Source: Candidatus Devosia phytovorans (GTDB taxonomy: Bacteria; Pseudomonadota; Alphaproteobacteria; Rhizobiales; Devosiaceae). Taken from it: a DNA stretch of 64,000 bases. The position numbers and the translations under genes were made by a program. This document shows, in pieces, positions 42,856-55,922 of this stretch. The notes beneath the pieces are model-generated. The model was not told the origin of the DNA, did no database searches, and saw nothing but the letters and a program-made list of their open reading frames with translations. Numbering within the stretch: the first letter of the stretch is position 1; each line of letters begins with the position of its first letter. Location of the stretch: positions 2,981,001 through 3,045,000 of the forward strand of contig CP119312.1 of assembly GCA_029202405.1 (NCBI GenBank), in the 5' to 3' direction.

Positions 42856-43602
42856 TCAATAGGTCGCCCGGCCACCGGACAGGTCAAACACCGCCGCCGT
42901 GGTGAAACTGTTCTCCGGGCTGACAAGCCAGCTCACCATATTGGCGATTTCCTCGACTTCGACGAAGCGGCCGCGCGGGATGCGGCTGCGCATATAGTCG
43001 ACGAATTCGGACTTGAGTTCGCCCAGGATCGCCGTCTTGGCGGCGGCCGGGGTGATGGCATTGATCGAGATGTCATAGGTGGCGCATTCCTTGCCCACCG
43101 CCTTGGTCATGCCAATGACGCCGGCCTTGGCCGCGGCGTAAGCGGAAGCATTGGGATTGCCTTCCTTGCCGGCGACCGAGGCGATATTGACGATGCGGCC
43201 GTAATTGGCAGCCTTCATGAAGGGCAGAACGGCGCGGTTGACGTAGAAGGCGCCGTTGAGGTCGATGTCGATGACGCGCTGCCATTCATCGATCTCATAT
43301 TCGTCGAGCGGCGCATTCTTGCCGGCAATGCCGGCGGAATGGACGAGAATGTCGAGGCGCCCCAGTTCGGCATGCACGGTTTTCGCCACCTCGGCCACCG
43401 CCCGGTGATCGGTGATATCGACGACATGGCTGGAGGCACCGCTTCCGAGTTCGGCCACCGCCGTCTCGAGCAGGCCTGCATTGACGTCCCAGAGCACAAC
43501 CCTTGCACCAGACATGGCAAGGCGTCGGGCAATGGCCAGTCCGATACCCTGCGCGCCGCCGGTCACGACGGCGACCTGCCCGTCCAGCTCGATCACATTC
43601 AT
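42856..43602 (-). CDS. SDR family oxidoreductase
   Basis: The 248-aa protein starts MNVIEL after GGGAGAG. It is a classical SDR with TGGAQGIG at the cofactor site, HSAGIAG, NIASVAGK with the catalytic Ser, and YAAAK. The end of the sequence has FDLSGGRATY in place of the usual DGG. It converges on the RidA gene with 23 bp between. No TGGTATACCA-like site was seen in its upstream region, so it may not be part of the regulon. The substrate is unknown. Confidence 0.87.
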   Translation of the reverse strand: MNVIELDGQVAVVTGGAQGIGLAIARRLAMSGARVVLWDVNAGLLETAVAELGSGASSHVVDITDHRAVAEVAKTVHAELGRLDILVHSAGIAGKNAPLDEYEIDEWQRVIDIDLNGAFYVNRAVLPFMKAANYGRIVNIASVAGKEGNPNASAYAAAKAGVIGMTKAVGKECATYDISINAITPAAAKTAILGELKSEFVDYMRSRIPRGRFVEVEEIANMVSWLVSPENSFTTAAVFDLSGGRATY

Positions 43603-43766
43603 GCAGTCTCTCCCCTCTCGTCATCACATGCGAGACGGCGGTCAGCCGCACGCATCCGGAATCGCCTCCCGCGCTTCCGGTCTCATCAGTATAAGGCCTT
43701 GCAACGATGCAGAAGTCCACGCCGAGGCGGCGTGTTCTTCGGTGCTCGCGAGGATGGATTGGGGCG

Positions 43767-45986
43767 TCAGCTGCGCCAGTCGGCCAGTCGCAGCACAGGC
43801 GGCCGGAGGCTGTAGCTTGCCAGCAGATCCAGCAGGATTTCCGGCGAGACCGGCCGTGACAGCAGATAGCCCTGCAAATAGGTGCAACCCATGGCCGTCA
43901 GTTCCTGGCGCTGGAATTCGTCCTCGACGCCTTCGGCGGTAATGCTGAGGCCCATGGCCTTGCCCATGTCGACGATGGCCTGAACGATGTGGCGAAGCGA
44001 CTGATCCTGGGCGAGCTGGCCGATCAGCGAGCGGTCGATCTTGATCTTGTCGATCGTGTAATTGCGCAGATAGCTGATCGAGGCATAGCCGGCACCGAAA
44101 TCATCGATGGCAATGCGGACGCCGGCGTCGCGCAATTGGCTGAGCGTCTGCTGCACCTGCGGCGAACTCTGCAGTAGCACGCCCTCGGTGATCTCGATTT
44201 CCAGCCGGTTGGCCGCGAGGTCGACTTCGGCCAGCAGGTGCAGGATGTCGTCGGCCAGGTCCGGCCGGGTGAACTGCACCGGCGAAACGTTGACGGCAAT
44301 CCAGGGGAGTTCCGCCTGCTTGGCGAAGAGGCAGGCGCGGCGCAGCACCCACAGGCCCAGCTCCGCGATCAGCCCGCTTTCTTCGGCGAGCGCGATGAAG
44401 ACATCGGGCGAGAGCAGGCCGCGGACCGGATGCTTCCAGCGCAGCAGCGCCTCGGCCCCGGCAATCGTGCCGCCGGTTGCGTTGAAAATGGGCTGATAGT
44501 CGAGATGCAGCGCGTCCTGCAGCAGCGCATCGCGCAGCTCGACCTGCAGTGTCAGGCGCGCCTTGCGGTCGGCGTCCATCGACGGATCGTAGAGCGTATA
44601 GCGGTTGCGGCCAGTCGTCTTGGAGACATAGAGCGCCAGGTCGGCCCGGCGTGCCAGTTCGGCCGCGGATGCATTGCTGGCGGATTCGATGGCAAAGCCC
44701 ATGCTGACAGTGGCGTGGATGGTGCCATTCGACAGCGTCACCGGGTCGGACAGGGCCTGCAGCAGGCGCTGGCAGATCCAGCGCGCGTGGCCGTCGCTGA
44801 CGATGCCCGGCTGGACGATGGCGAATTCGTCGCCGCCGAGCCGGCCCAAGGTTGCCTCCTCGGGCAGTTCCACCAGCAAGCGTCGACCAACTTCGCGCAG
44901 CAATTCGTCGCCTGCCGCGTGGCCATAAGTGTCGTTGACGTCCTTGAAACGATCGAGATCGACGGCGATCAGCAGGACGCGGGTTTCGGCCAGCGTGCGA
45001 TATTGCAGTGCCTCGCGCAGCTTCTGCTCGAACAGCATGCGATTGGCCGCGCCGGTCAGCGGGTCATGCATGGAGAGGAAGCTGGCGCGCTTCTGGCTGC
45101 TCTCAAGGCTGAGCGAAATGCGCCGCAGCCAGGTCAGCAGCAGGAAAATGCCACCGCCGATGACCGCCAGCGACAGCATTCCGGGCAGAGCAATCTGCTG
45201 GAAAAGCCTGGCTGCCGGTTCGGGCGCCTGCCATTGCACGAAGGCCACCGTCCGGCCGTCGGCATCCTTGAGCGGCACGCGCGCCGGCGAAGTGGCGCGG
45301 TTGACGATCCGGACGCCTGGCAGGCCGAGACGCTGCGAGATGGCCGTCATGGCCTCCTCGTCGAGCAGGACCACGGAAGCAACCAGCAGCGGGTTGACGA
45401 GGGAAACCTCGGAACTGAGGAAGCTGGTCAGCGGGCGCACGCTGATTATGGCCACGTCGCCATCCTCCAGCTTGCGCACGCCGTAGCAGCAGAGGGCGGT
45501 CTTTTGCCCCTCGCCGCTGGGCAGGGACATGTTGGTGCGCACCTGCTGGCTGAAATCGGCTATGGCCGCCTGATCCGCCGGAAGAAATTCACTTTGCGCC
45601 TTGCGGCCCTCGATTCCGGCCTGCAGCACGGAGCGATCGAGATAATAGGCATAGACCCGGTCGTGCTTGAACTCGCGGCTGAGCCATTCGGCCATGGTCT
45701 TGGGCACCCAGGCGGCGCTGCCATGGTCGGAATAATAGACGCCATCCTTGCGGTTGGAGGCCGTGCCCTGTTCGAGCTGGATGCGACGGCCGATGTCCTC
45801 GATATCGGCGGTGACGGCGACCTTTTGCTCGTTGAGCGCAGCGCCATCCATTTCCCGGGCCATCCAGGATGCACAAAACACCAGGGCGAGAACCACGAGC
45901 GCGCCGAAGGCCCATGAAATCCACGCTATATGAAATGATACGCGGTGTTGAACTATCCCAGAGTTCATTAAGCCCACATCCCCCAT
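43767..45986 (-). CDS. CHASE4-GGDEF-EAL cyclic-di-GMP enzyme
   Basis: The 739-aa membrane-bound signalling protein has TM1 about 20-42, an extracytoplasmic CHASE4-like sensor about 43-270 (YYSDHGSAAWVPKTMAEWL, then EFKHDRVYAYY), and TM2 about 272-292. The GGDEF domain follows (HDPLTGAANR, intact GGDEF in RLGGDEFAIV). The EAL domain has intact EAL in GAEALLRWKHP and DDFGAGYAS. Both catalytic cores look functional, so it could make and degrade cyclic-di-GMP under control of an external cue. Start 45986 is used; an ATG at 45968 is possible. It has no operon partner. Confidence 0.9.
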   Translation of the reverse strand: MGDVGLMNSGIVQHRVSFHIAWISWAFGALVVLALVFCASWMAREMDGAALNEQKVAVTADIEDIGRRIQLEQGTASNRKDGVYYSDHGSAAWVPKTMAEWLSREFKHDRVYAYYLDRSVLQAGIEGRKAQSEFLPADQAAIADFSQQVRTNMSLPSGEGQKTALCCYGVRKLEDGDVAIISVRPLTSFLSSEVSLVNPLLVASVVLLDEEAMTAISQRLGLPGVRIVNRATSPARVPLKDADGRTVAFVQWQAPEPAARLFQQIALPGMLSLAVIGGGIFLLLTWLRRISLSLESSQKRASFLSMHDPLTGAANRMLFEQKLREALQYRTLAETRVLLIAVDLDRFKDVNDTYGHAAGDELLREVGRRLLVELPEEATLGRLGGDEFAIVQPGIVSDGHARWICQRLLQALSDPVTLSNGTIHATVSMGFAIESASNASAAELARRADLALYVSKTTGRNRYTLYDPSMDADRKARLTLQVELRDALLQDALHLDYQPIFNATGGTIAGAEALLRWKHPVRGLLSPDVFIALAEESGLIAELGLWVLRRACLFAKQAELPWIAVNVSPVQFTRPDLADDILHLLAEVDLAANRLEIEITEGVLLQSSPQVQQTLSQLRDAGVRIAIDDFGAGYASISYLRNYTIDKIKIDRSLIGQLAQDQSLRHIVQAIVDMGKAMGLSITAEGVEDEFQRQELTAMGCTYLQGYLLSRPVSPEILLDLLASYSLRPPVLRLADWRS

Positions 45987-46223
45987 GCTGCATTTTATAG
46001 CGGGACGGATTTGACCGGCCCTTAATATTGCCGGTGCTTTGAAGTCTAGGTGAAGGACACCTTAATATTCACATCGGCTTGCAATGCTTGCTTGGGCACG
46101 ACTTGATTTTTGCTTTCCCGGGCTCATACCCACCCCGATGGGGCTAATCCACAACAACGCGATTTGGTGGCTTGGGTCGGGCGCGATGCTGGGCTAGCTT
46201 CGGGCGACGAGGGGAAGCGCCAG

Positions 46224-47756
<1,533 letters not shown>

Positions 47757-47767
47757 GGAGAGAGAAC

Positions 47768-49785
<2,018 letters not shown>

Positions 49786-49786
<1 letters not shown>

Positions 49787-51900
49787 TGAGCGAGAGTTTC
49801 GCCCATTGGGCCGCCCTGGCGCAGAAGGAACTCAAGGACACGCCGGTGTCCTCGCTCGATCGCGACTATGGCGGCATTCCGGTGCAGCCAGTCTATTTCG
49901 GCGCGGGCGCCGAGACGCCGGGCATGGAACCCTTCACCCGTGGCGTGCGGGCCACCATGTATGCCAACCGGCCCTGGACCATCCGCCAATATGCCGGTTT
50001 CTCCACGGCGCGGGAGTCCAACGCCTTCTATCGCCAGGCGCTGGAGAAGGGACAGAAGGGCCTCTCGGTCGCCTTCGATCTGGCCACCCATCGCGGCTAT
50101 GACAGCGACCATCCGCGCGTCACGGGCGATGTCGGCAAGGCGGGCGTCGCCATCGATTCAGTGGAAGACATGAAAGTGCTGTTCGACGGCATTCCGCTCG
50201 ATCAGATGAGCGTGTCGATGACCATGAATGGCGCGGTGATCCCGGTGCTGGCCATGTTCATCGTCGCGGCCGAGGAACAGGGCGTGCCGCAAGGCAAGCT
50301 CGACGGGACCATCCAGAACGACATCCTCAAGGAGTTCATGGTCCGCAATACCTATATCTACCCGCCCGAACCCAGCATGCGGATCGTGGGCGACATCATC
50401 GCCCATACCGCCCGCCATATGCCCAAGTTCAACTCGATCTCCATCTCGGGCTATCACATGCATGAGGCCGGGGCGACGGCCGTGCAGGAGCTGGCCTATA
50501 CCCTTGCCGACGGCATGGAATATGTCCGCGCCGCCCAGGCGCGCGGCCTCGATATCGACGCCTTTGCCGGCCGCCTCAGCTTCTTTTTCGGCATCGGCAT
50601 GAACTTCTTCCTCGAAGTGTCAAAACTCCGCGCGGCGCGCCAGCTGTGGAGCGAGATCATGACCGGGCTGGGGGCGAAAGACGCGCGCTCGAAAATGCTG
50701 CGCACCCATTGCCAGACTTCCGGCGTATCGCTGACCGAGCAGGATCCGCATAACAATATCGTCCGCACGACGATCGAGGCGCTGGCCGCGACCCTGGGTG
50801 GCACGCAATCGCTGCACACCAACAGCTTCGACGAAGCCATTGCCCTGCCCACGGAATTTTCCAGCCGCATTGCCCGCAATACGCAGCTGATCCTGCAACA
50901 CGAAAGCCGCATCACCGATGTGGTCGACCCGCTCGGCGGGTCCTATTATGTCGAGGCGCTGACCCAGCAGCTCGTCGAGGGTGCCAAGGCGCTCATCGGC
51001 GAGGCCGAGCTGGCCGGCGGCATGACCCGCGCCGTTCAGTCGGGCCTGCCCAAGCTCGAAATCGAAAAGGCCGCTGCCCTGCGCCAAGCCCGCGTCGATC
51101 GCGGCGAGGATGTCATCGTCGGCGTCAATCGCTACCGGCTCGATGTCGAGGAGGCGATCGAAGTGCGCGAGATCGACAATGCAAAGGTCCGCGCCGAGCA
51201 GATTGCGCTGCTACAACGTGTCAGGTCCACGCGTGACGAAGACAAATGCCAGTCCATGCTCGCCGCGCTACGCGAATATGCGGCCAAGGACGAGGGGAAC
51301 CTGCTCGAAGCGGCGATCGAAGCCGCTCGCGCCCGCGCCACGCTGGGCGAAATCTCGGCCGCCATGGAAGACGTGTTCGGCCGGCACGCCGCAGTGACCC
51401 GCGTCATCTCCGGCGTCTATGCCGGCGGCTATGGTGACGATCCGGAATTCGCCTCGGTCTCGGCGCATATCGAAAATTTCAAGCGTTCGCGCGGCCGGGC
51501 GCCGTCCATTTTCATCGCCAAAATGGGCCAGGACGGACATGATCGCGGCGCCAAAGTCATCGCCTCGGCCTTTGCCGACCTGGGCTTTACCGTCCACATG
51601 GGCGACCTGTTCGAAACCGCGCCGGAAGTCGCTGCGCATGTGGATGACCTCAAGGTCGACGCCGTGGGCGTCTCCTCATTGGCCGCCGGCCACAAGACGC
51701 TGGTGCCCGAGCTGATCCAGTCGTTGAAAGATCGCGAGCTGGGCGAGGTCACCGTCATTGTCGGCGGCGTCATCCCCGAGCAGGACTATGATTTCCTCTA
51801 CGAAGCGGGTGTCGCCGGCATTTTCGGGCCCGGCACCAATGTGCTCAGCGCCGCCTTTTCAGTGCTCACCGAAATCGAGGGAAGGCTATCCAACCGATGA
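49786..51900 (+). CDS. scpA: Methylmalonyl-CoA mutase, single-chain
   Basis: The 704-aa enzyme uses the ATG at 49786, overlapping pccA by one base. It has the usual mutase barrel (WTIRQYAGFSTARESNAFYR, abridged; TGDVGKAGVAIDSVEDM) and the C-terminal B12 domain with D-x-H-x-x-G in GQDGHDRGAK; the cobalt-ligating His is residue 585. It isomerises methylmalonyl-CoA to succinyl-CoA with adenosylcobalamin. It is a full-length single chain, not a split alpha/beta form. The stop overlaps the epimerase start by 4 bp. Confidence 0.95.
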
Positions 51901-52301
51901 TCGGCCGGATCAATCACATCGCCATTGCTGTGCCCGACCTCTCCGCCGCCTCGGCGAGATATCGTGACCTGCTCGGCGCTCATGTCAGCCAGCCGCAGCC
52001 CCTGCCCGAACATGGCGTCACCGTAGTCTTCATCGACACCGGCAATTCAAAGGTGGAACTGCTGGAGCCGCTGGGCGCAAACTCTCCCATCGCCGCCTTC
52101 CTGGACAAGAACGCCTCCGGCGGCATGCATCACATCTGCTTCGAGGTGCCCGATATTCTGGCCGCCGCCGCGACACTCATCCAGGGCGGTGCCCGCGTGC
52201 TGGGCGATGGCAAGCCCAAAACCGGCGCCCACGGCAAGCCGGTACTCTTCCTCCACCCCAAGGATTTCGACGGCACGCTGATCGAACTGGAAGAGGTCTA
52301 G
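51897..52301 (+). CDS. mce: Methylmalonyl-CoA epimerase
   Basis: The 134-aa glyoxalase/VOC-fold enzyme begins MIGRINHIAIAVPDL. Metal-ligand positions are visible as the His in NHIAIAV, the His pair in GGMHHICFEV and the Glu in LIELEEV. It interconverts the two methylmalonyl-CoA epimers between PccAB and the mutase. It completes the propionate pathway cluster, overlapping the mutase by 4 bp. Confidence 0.93.
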   Translation: MIGRINHIAIAVPDLSAASARYRDLLGAHVSQPQPLPEHGVTVVFIDTGNSKVELLEPLGANSPIAAFLDKNASGGMHHICFEVPDILAAAATLIQGGARVLGDGKPKTGAHGKPVLFLHPKDFDGTLIELEEV

Positions 52302-52340
52302 CCACAAGCCATCCCACAGACTCGATGTCGGGGGCGTCAG

Positions 52341-52491
52341 CCTTCTCCCCTTGAGGGAGAAGGTGGCTCGGCGCAGCCGAGACGGATGAGGGGTCTCTTC
52401 CATGCCTCTGGCAGAGGATGGCGCAGCACCCCTCACCCTGCTTTTCGTCTGAACGACGAAAAGCTGTCCCTCTCCCTCAAGGGGAGAGGGT
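52341..52491. repeat. Composite palindromic intergenic repeat
   Basis: CCTTCTCCC-N5-GGGAGAAGG (52341-52363) and, near the other end, CCCTCTCCCTCAAGGGGAGAGGG-type sequence (about 52468-52490) are mirror-like halves. Between them are GGCTCGGCGCAGCCGAG and CTTTTCGTCTGAACGACGAAAAG-type hairpins (partly abbreviated). This looks like the dispersed palindromic repeats of Rhizobiales-like genomes. It lies between convergent genes and may act as a transcription stop. Confidence 0.75.
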
Positions 52492-52509
52492 AGGCACAGA
52501 GTTGCCGGT

Positions 52510-53097
52510 CTAACCCTTTGCCGCAATCACCAGCGAAGACGTCACTTCCAGCGCCCGATCATCCCGTGCCGCCACCACATCCCCTGCCCCGGCATGCCGT
52601 GCAATCACCTCGTCCCGCTCGCGGATCAGTGCCTCGATCTCCGGCTGATACTGCGTCAACACCGCAGTCAGCCAGCGGTTAACCAGATAGCTCGGCTTGG
52701 CCAGCTGCATGTCGAAGCGCGGCAAAAGGTCAATCGTCGGCGCGGCGTCGAGCCAGGTGTCGCCGACCACCCATCGGTTGACCGTGAACAGCCGGTGCAG
52801 CTTGCCATAGGCGTCGACGCCCACCGCAATCAGGTGATGCACCGGGCCCTTGGCGCCATCGGGCCGGACGAAGCAATGATAGTGGCCATGCTCGGTGTCA
52901 TCGGCCGGCGGCAGGTGGCAATGGTAATACCACTGGCCACCGCTCTCGGGATCAAAAACATCGCCAGGCGGATAGTGTTCCCAGGCGGTGACGGGCGCAT
53001 CGCGCAGGGTTTCGCGCAGCACATTCTCACCAGACTTGGCAAGAAGCCTTTCGCAATAGGCGGCTTCCTGCGCCGCGCGCTCGCGTTCTGCGTCCAT
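52510..53097 (-). CDS. Conserved protein of unknown function (His/Tyr-rich, possibly DUF6969)
   Basis: The 195-aa cytoplasmic protein has a distinctive core: WEHYPPGDVFDPESG, QWYYHCHLPP, HGHYHCFVRP, and then GKLHRLFTVNRWVVGD. The many His residues could bind metal. I think it may belong to DUF6969, but cannot verify it. It ends the operon rhodanese-YeeE-NPCAAG protein-this gene, with 9 bp from the Cys-repeat stop. A link to sulfur or thiol chemistry is inferred from neighbours. Confidence 0.6.
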   Translation of the reverse strand: MDAERERAAQEAAYCERLLAKSGENVLRETLRDAPVTAWEHYPPGDVFDPESGGQWYYHCHLPPADDTEHGHYHCFVRPDGAKGPVHHLIAVGVDAYGKLHRLFTVNRWVVGDTWLDAAPTIDLLPRFDMQLAKPSYLVNRWLTAVLTQYQPEIEALIRERDEVIARHAGAGDVVAARDDRALEVTSSLVIAAKG

Positions 53098-53106
53098 CCC
53101 GGTCTC

Positions 53107-53517
53107 CTATTGCGCCCCTGCCGCACAGGGATTGGAGGGTGCGCCGGCAGCACAGGGATTGGCAACAGGCGCTGGTGCCGCAGCCGGCGCCGCCGCAGGC
53201 GCACCTGCCGCACAGGGATTGGCCGGAGCCCCCGCAGCGCAGGGATTGGCAGCGGCCGGAGCCGGCGCCGCAGCCGCAGCCGCACAGGGGCTACCAGCGG
53301 CACATGGGTTTGCCGGAGCGCCGGCTGCACAGGGGTTGGCGACCGGTGCAGGGGCACCAGCTGCACATGGGTTACCCGCAGCGCAGGGATTGGCCGAAGC
53401 GGCGGCAGCGGGAACCGGCGCGGGCGCGCGGGAGCCGGCCGTCACATGGTCGGCAGCTACGGCGGCCGTGGCGACGAGGGCGGCAGCGCCGAAGAGAAGT
53501 GTGTTACGCGCGCTCAT
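53107..53517 (-). CDS. Exported low-complexity protein with NPCAAG Cys repeats
   Basis: The 136-aa protein has an N-terminal hydrophobic signal (LLFGAAALVATAAVAADH). The rest is Pro/Ala-rich with eight NPCAAG units and one SPCAAA unit, giving nine regularly spaced Cys and almost no other reactive side chains. The start overlaps the YeeE-type transporter stop by 4 bp. Regular Cys in an exported, disordered chain suggests metal binding or sulfane-sulfur/thiol storage, but no family rule allows a firm call. The opposite strand is also open, but only because the composition is so biased. Confidence 0.7.
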   Translation of the reverse strand: MSARNTLLFGAAALVATAAVAADHVTAGSRAPAPVPAAAASANPCAAGNPCAAGAPAPVANPCAAGAPANPCAAGSPCAAAAAAPAPAAANPCAAGAPANPCAAGAPAAAPAAAPAPVANPCAAGAPSNPCAAGAQ

Positions 53518-54725
53518 TTGGACTTGAACCCATCCATGCCAAAGACCGGGCGCAGAAAGATACCACCCAGGCTACCTACGAAAGCTGCGGCAAACCACAG
53601 CCAGCCATGCACGCTGCCCGAGGCAATGCCGGAGAACAGCGCGCCGATATTGCAGCCAAAGCTGAGGCGTGCACCATAGCCCATCAGCACGCCGCCGATG
53701 GCTGCCGCCAGCAGCGACAGCAGGGGCAGCGCCGCCTTGGGCGCGAATTTTCCTGCCAGACCCGCCGCGAGAGCCGCGCCAAGGATCAGGCCGAAGTCCA
53801 TGACCGACGTCGAGTCTTCGAGGACGCTGGCCTGCAGGGCCTGGGCCTGCGCCGGCCAGGTCCAGAATTCCCAGGTCGCCACCGGCACGCCGACGGCCTG
53901 GGCGATCTTGGCGCCCCAGAGGCCAAAGCCATAGGTGATCGACCAGGGATGGCCAGCGACCAGGAGGGTCACGATGTTGAGGCCAGCCAGCGCCAAGCCG
54001 GCGCCGACCAGCGGCCAGGGACCACGCAGGAAGCGCGTCCAGCCGCGATTGGCAGGAGCCTTGATGGTTTCAAGCCCGCCATGGGCGCGGCGTTCGACAA
54101 ACACGGTGATCAGCGCCACGGCGGCGAGACCGGCAAAGGTCACGACCAGCGCCAGCGGCACGCCAAGGCTTGCGCCCAGGCTGATCGCCGGCAGCGACGG
54201 CTGGGTCAGCCAGAAGGGGAGATGCGCCGTACCGAGCAGGGCGCCGACGATGAAGAAGACCAGCGTCACCAGCATGCGGGCGCTGCCACCACCAACGGTG
54301 AACAGCGTGCCCGAGCCGCAACCGCCGCCCAGCTGCATGCCGAGGCCAAACATGGCCGCGCCGAGCAGCACGGAAACGCCCACCGGCGCCGTTGCGCCGG
54401 CCAGCGGCTGGCCGAAGGGATTGCCCAGCGTCAGCAGCGGAATGAAGGCCAGCGCCGCGACGCCGATCATCAGCATCTGGGCACGCATGGCGTGACCACG
54501 CTTTTCGACGACAAAGCGGCGCCAGCCACCGGTGAAGCCGAAGCTGGCGTGATAGAGCGTCAGCCCCATCAGGCTGCCGATGAGGAAGAGCGCCGCCTGG
54601 CGCAGGTCGACCAATTGCCAGATGGCTAAGGTGCCGAGGGCGAGGGCAAGGCTGGCAAACCAGACCGGGCCGCGGTCGAAACGGATGGGCGCCGGGCGCA
54701 AGGAGCCCGCAGTCGTATCAGTCAT
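53514..54725 (-). CDS. YeeE/YedE-family sulfur-compound transporter
   Basis: The protein is 403 aa from the ATG at 54725 (GGGGAC upstream). It has about nine or ten hydrophobic helices and two symmetry-related Cys motifs: GGGCGSGT in the first half and SFGCNIGALF in the second. These are the residues that, in the thiosulfate transporter TsuA, hand the substrate through the pore. It lies between an exported rhodanese and a Cys-repeat protein, so uptake of thiosulfate or a similar sulfur species is likely. Confidence 0.85.
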   Translation of the reverse strand: MTDTTAGSLRPAPIRFDRGPVWFASLALALGTLAIWQLVDLRQAALFLIGSLMGLTLYHASFGFTGGWRRFVVEKRGHAMRAQMLMIGVAALAFIPLLTLGNPFGQPLAGATAPVGVSVLLGAAMFGLGMQLGGGCGSGTLFTVGGGSARMLVTLVFFIVGALLGTAHLPFWLTQPSLPAISLGASLGVPLALVVTFAGLAAVALITVFVERRAHGGLETIKAPANRGWTRFLRGPWPLVGAGLALAGLNIVTLLVAGHPWSITYGFGLWGAKIAQAVGVPVATWEFWTWPAQAQALQASVLEDSTSVMDFGLILGAALAAGLAGKFAPKAALPLLSLLAAAIGGVLMGYGARLSFGCNIGALFSGIASGSVHGWLWFAAAFVGSLGGIFLRPVFGMDGFKSK

Positions 54726-54744
54726 AATGTCCCCAAACAAACGA

Positions 54745-54771
54745 CCTTGCCCGGACAGGGTCCGGGCAAGG
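54745..54771 (-). terminator. Strong hairpin between rhodanese and YeeE genes
   Basis: CCTTGCCCGGAC (54745-54756) and GTCCGGGCAAGG (54760-54771) make a perfect 12-bp stem with a 3-base loop. On the minus strand it is followed by TCGTTTGTTT. It probably reduces transcription from the rhodanese gene into yeeE. Confidence 0.7.
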
Positions 54772-54793
54772 CATTCAAACTATTTCAGATCAA

Positions 54794-55711
54794 TCAGTTG
54801 GTGACAACCGGGCGGCTCGGGTCCGAGGTCCAGTCGGACATCGAGCCATCATAGAGGCGCACATTGGGCAGGCCTTCGACTTCCGACAGGCCGAACCAGG
54901 CGATGGACGCCAGATGACCGGTGTTGCAGAAGGAGATGAAGCCTTCGCTGTCGTTGACGCCGGCATCCCTGGCCAGCTGGGCGATGATGTCGGCGCTGGC
55001 AAAGGCCGGCTTTTCGGCATCATAGAACTTGTCGAAGTTGATGTTGACGGCCGACGGGATGTGGCCAAGCGACTGGACCGTATTGGTCTTTTCCTGGCCG
55101 ATGAACTGGGCCACCGAGCGGGCGTCGATCAGGTTGGTATCATTGGCGATGGCTTCGTTGACTTCGGCCACTTCGGCGCGCAGCTCCGGGCGGAATTCGG
55201 CGTCGAATGTCGCGGCAACCGGGGTCACTGCATCGGTCGAGAGCTCGCCATCGGCCTTGGCCCAGGCAGCATAGCCGCCGTCGAGGATCGAGACATTGTC
55301 GTGGCCATAGACCTTGAAGGTCCAGTAGACGCGGGTGGCGCCACCAAAATCGGAGGCATTGGCGCCGCCGGTCAGGATGACGACATGGCTGTCATTGCTG
55401 ACGCCGAGGCCGGACACCAGGGTCTCGATGGCGTCTTCGGTCGGCAGCAGGCCGGGAACATTGTTGACATTGGCGCGCCAGCCCGAGGCGGCATAAGGCG
55501 CGGCAACGGCGCCGGGCACGTGGCCGGCGGCATAGAGGTCGCCGGCTTCGGTCGCGTCGCGAATGTCGAGCACGACAAGGCTCGGGTTGCCGAGGTGATC
55601 CTTGAGCCAGGCGCTGTCGACCAGCGGCTGCTCGGTCAGGCGTTCGGCATGGGCAGCGCCCGTCAGCAGCAGTGCGGCAGCCATTGCGGCGCCAGCTAGA
55701 TTGAGACGCAT
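54794..55711 (-). CDS. Exported tandem-rhodanese sulfurtransferase
   Basis: The protein is 305 aa from the ATG at 55711 (AAGGAG 8 bases upstream). A Sec signal (about 1-22, ending AAHAE) is followed by two rhodanese domains. Domain 1 (about 30-155) lacks the active Cys; the loop is ILTGGANASD. Domain 2 (about 175-300) has Cys262 in FCNTGHLAS. One inactive and one active domain is the usual thiosulfate or 3-mercaptopyruvate sulfurtransferase layout. It should act in the periplasm, moving sulfane sulfur from thiosulfate or a similar donor. Confidence 0.88.
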   Translation of the reverse strand: MRLNLAGAAMAAALLLTGAAHAERLTEQPLVDSAWLKDHLGNPSLVVLDIRDATEAGDLYAAGHVPGAVAAPYAASGWRANVNNVPGLLPTEDAIETLVSGLGVSNDSHVVILTGGANASDFGGATRVYWTFKVYGHDNVSILDGGYAAWAKADGELSTDAVTPVAATFDAEFRPELRAEVAEVNEAIANDTNLIDARSVAQFIGQEKTNTVQSLGHIPSAVNINFDKFYDAEKPAFASADIIAQLARDAGVNDSEGFISFCNTGHLASIAWFGLSEVEGLPNVRLYDGSMSDWTSDPSRPVVTN

Positions 55712-55922
55712 GGGAAACTCCTTTGAACGCCTGAGTAGAATTGGCTGCAATATGTCATGCCTTGCCCGCGCGCGCCGCTTACGCGCTTCCAAAGGCGGGT
55801 AAGGGAATGAAAAATCTATCTATTCAGTCGAGATTGTAGCGAAGAATTGTTCCCGACCCCGTCTGGCCGGTTCTGGCGCCAGCGACGATACTGTCGACAA
55901 ATCAAACAAAAGACCTAGCCCC

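Noticed and set aside
44238..45917. 559-aa plus-strand ORF
   Set aside because: Antisense shadow of the GGDEF-EAL gene, with no recognisable domain.
53107..53517. Repeat region as mini-satellite only
   Set aside because: The repeat unit keeps the reading frame, a signal peptide precedes it and the start overlaps the upstream gene, so I treat it as coding.
53139..54629. 496-aa plus-strand ORF
   Set aside because: It lies opposite the YeeE-type transporter and the Cys-repeat gene and has Arg/Gln-rich shadow composition, whereas the minus-strand proteins have clear motifs.
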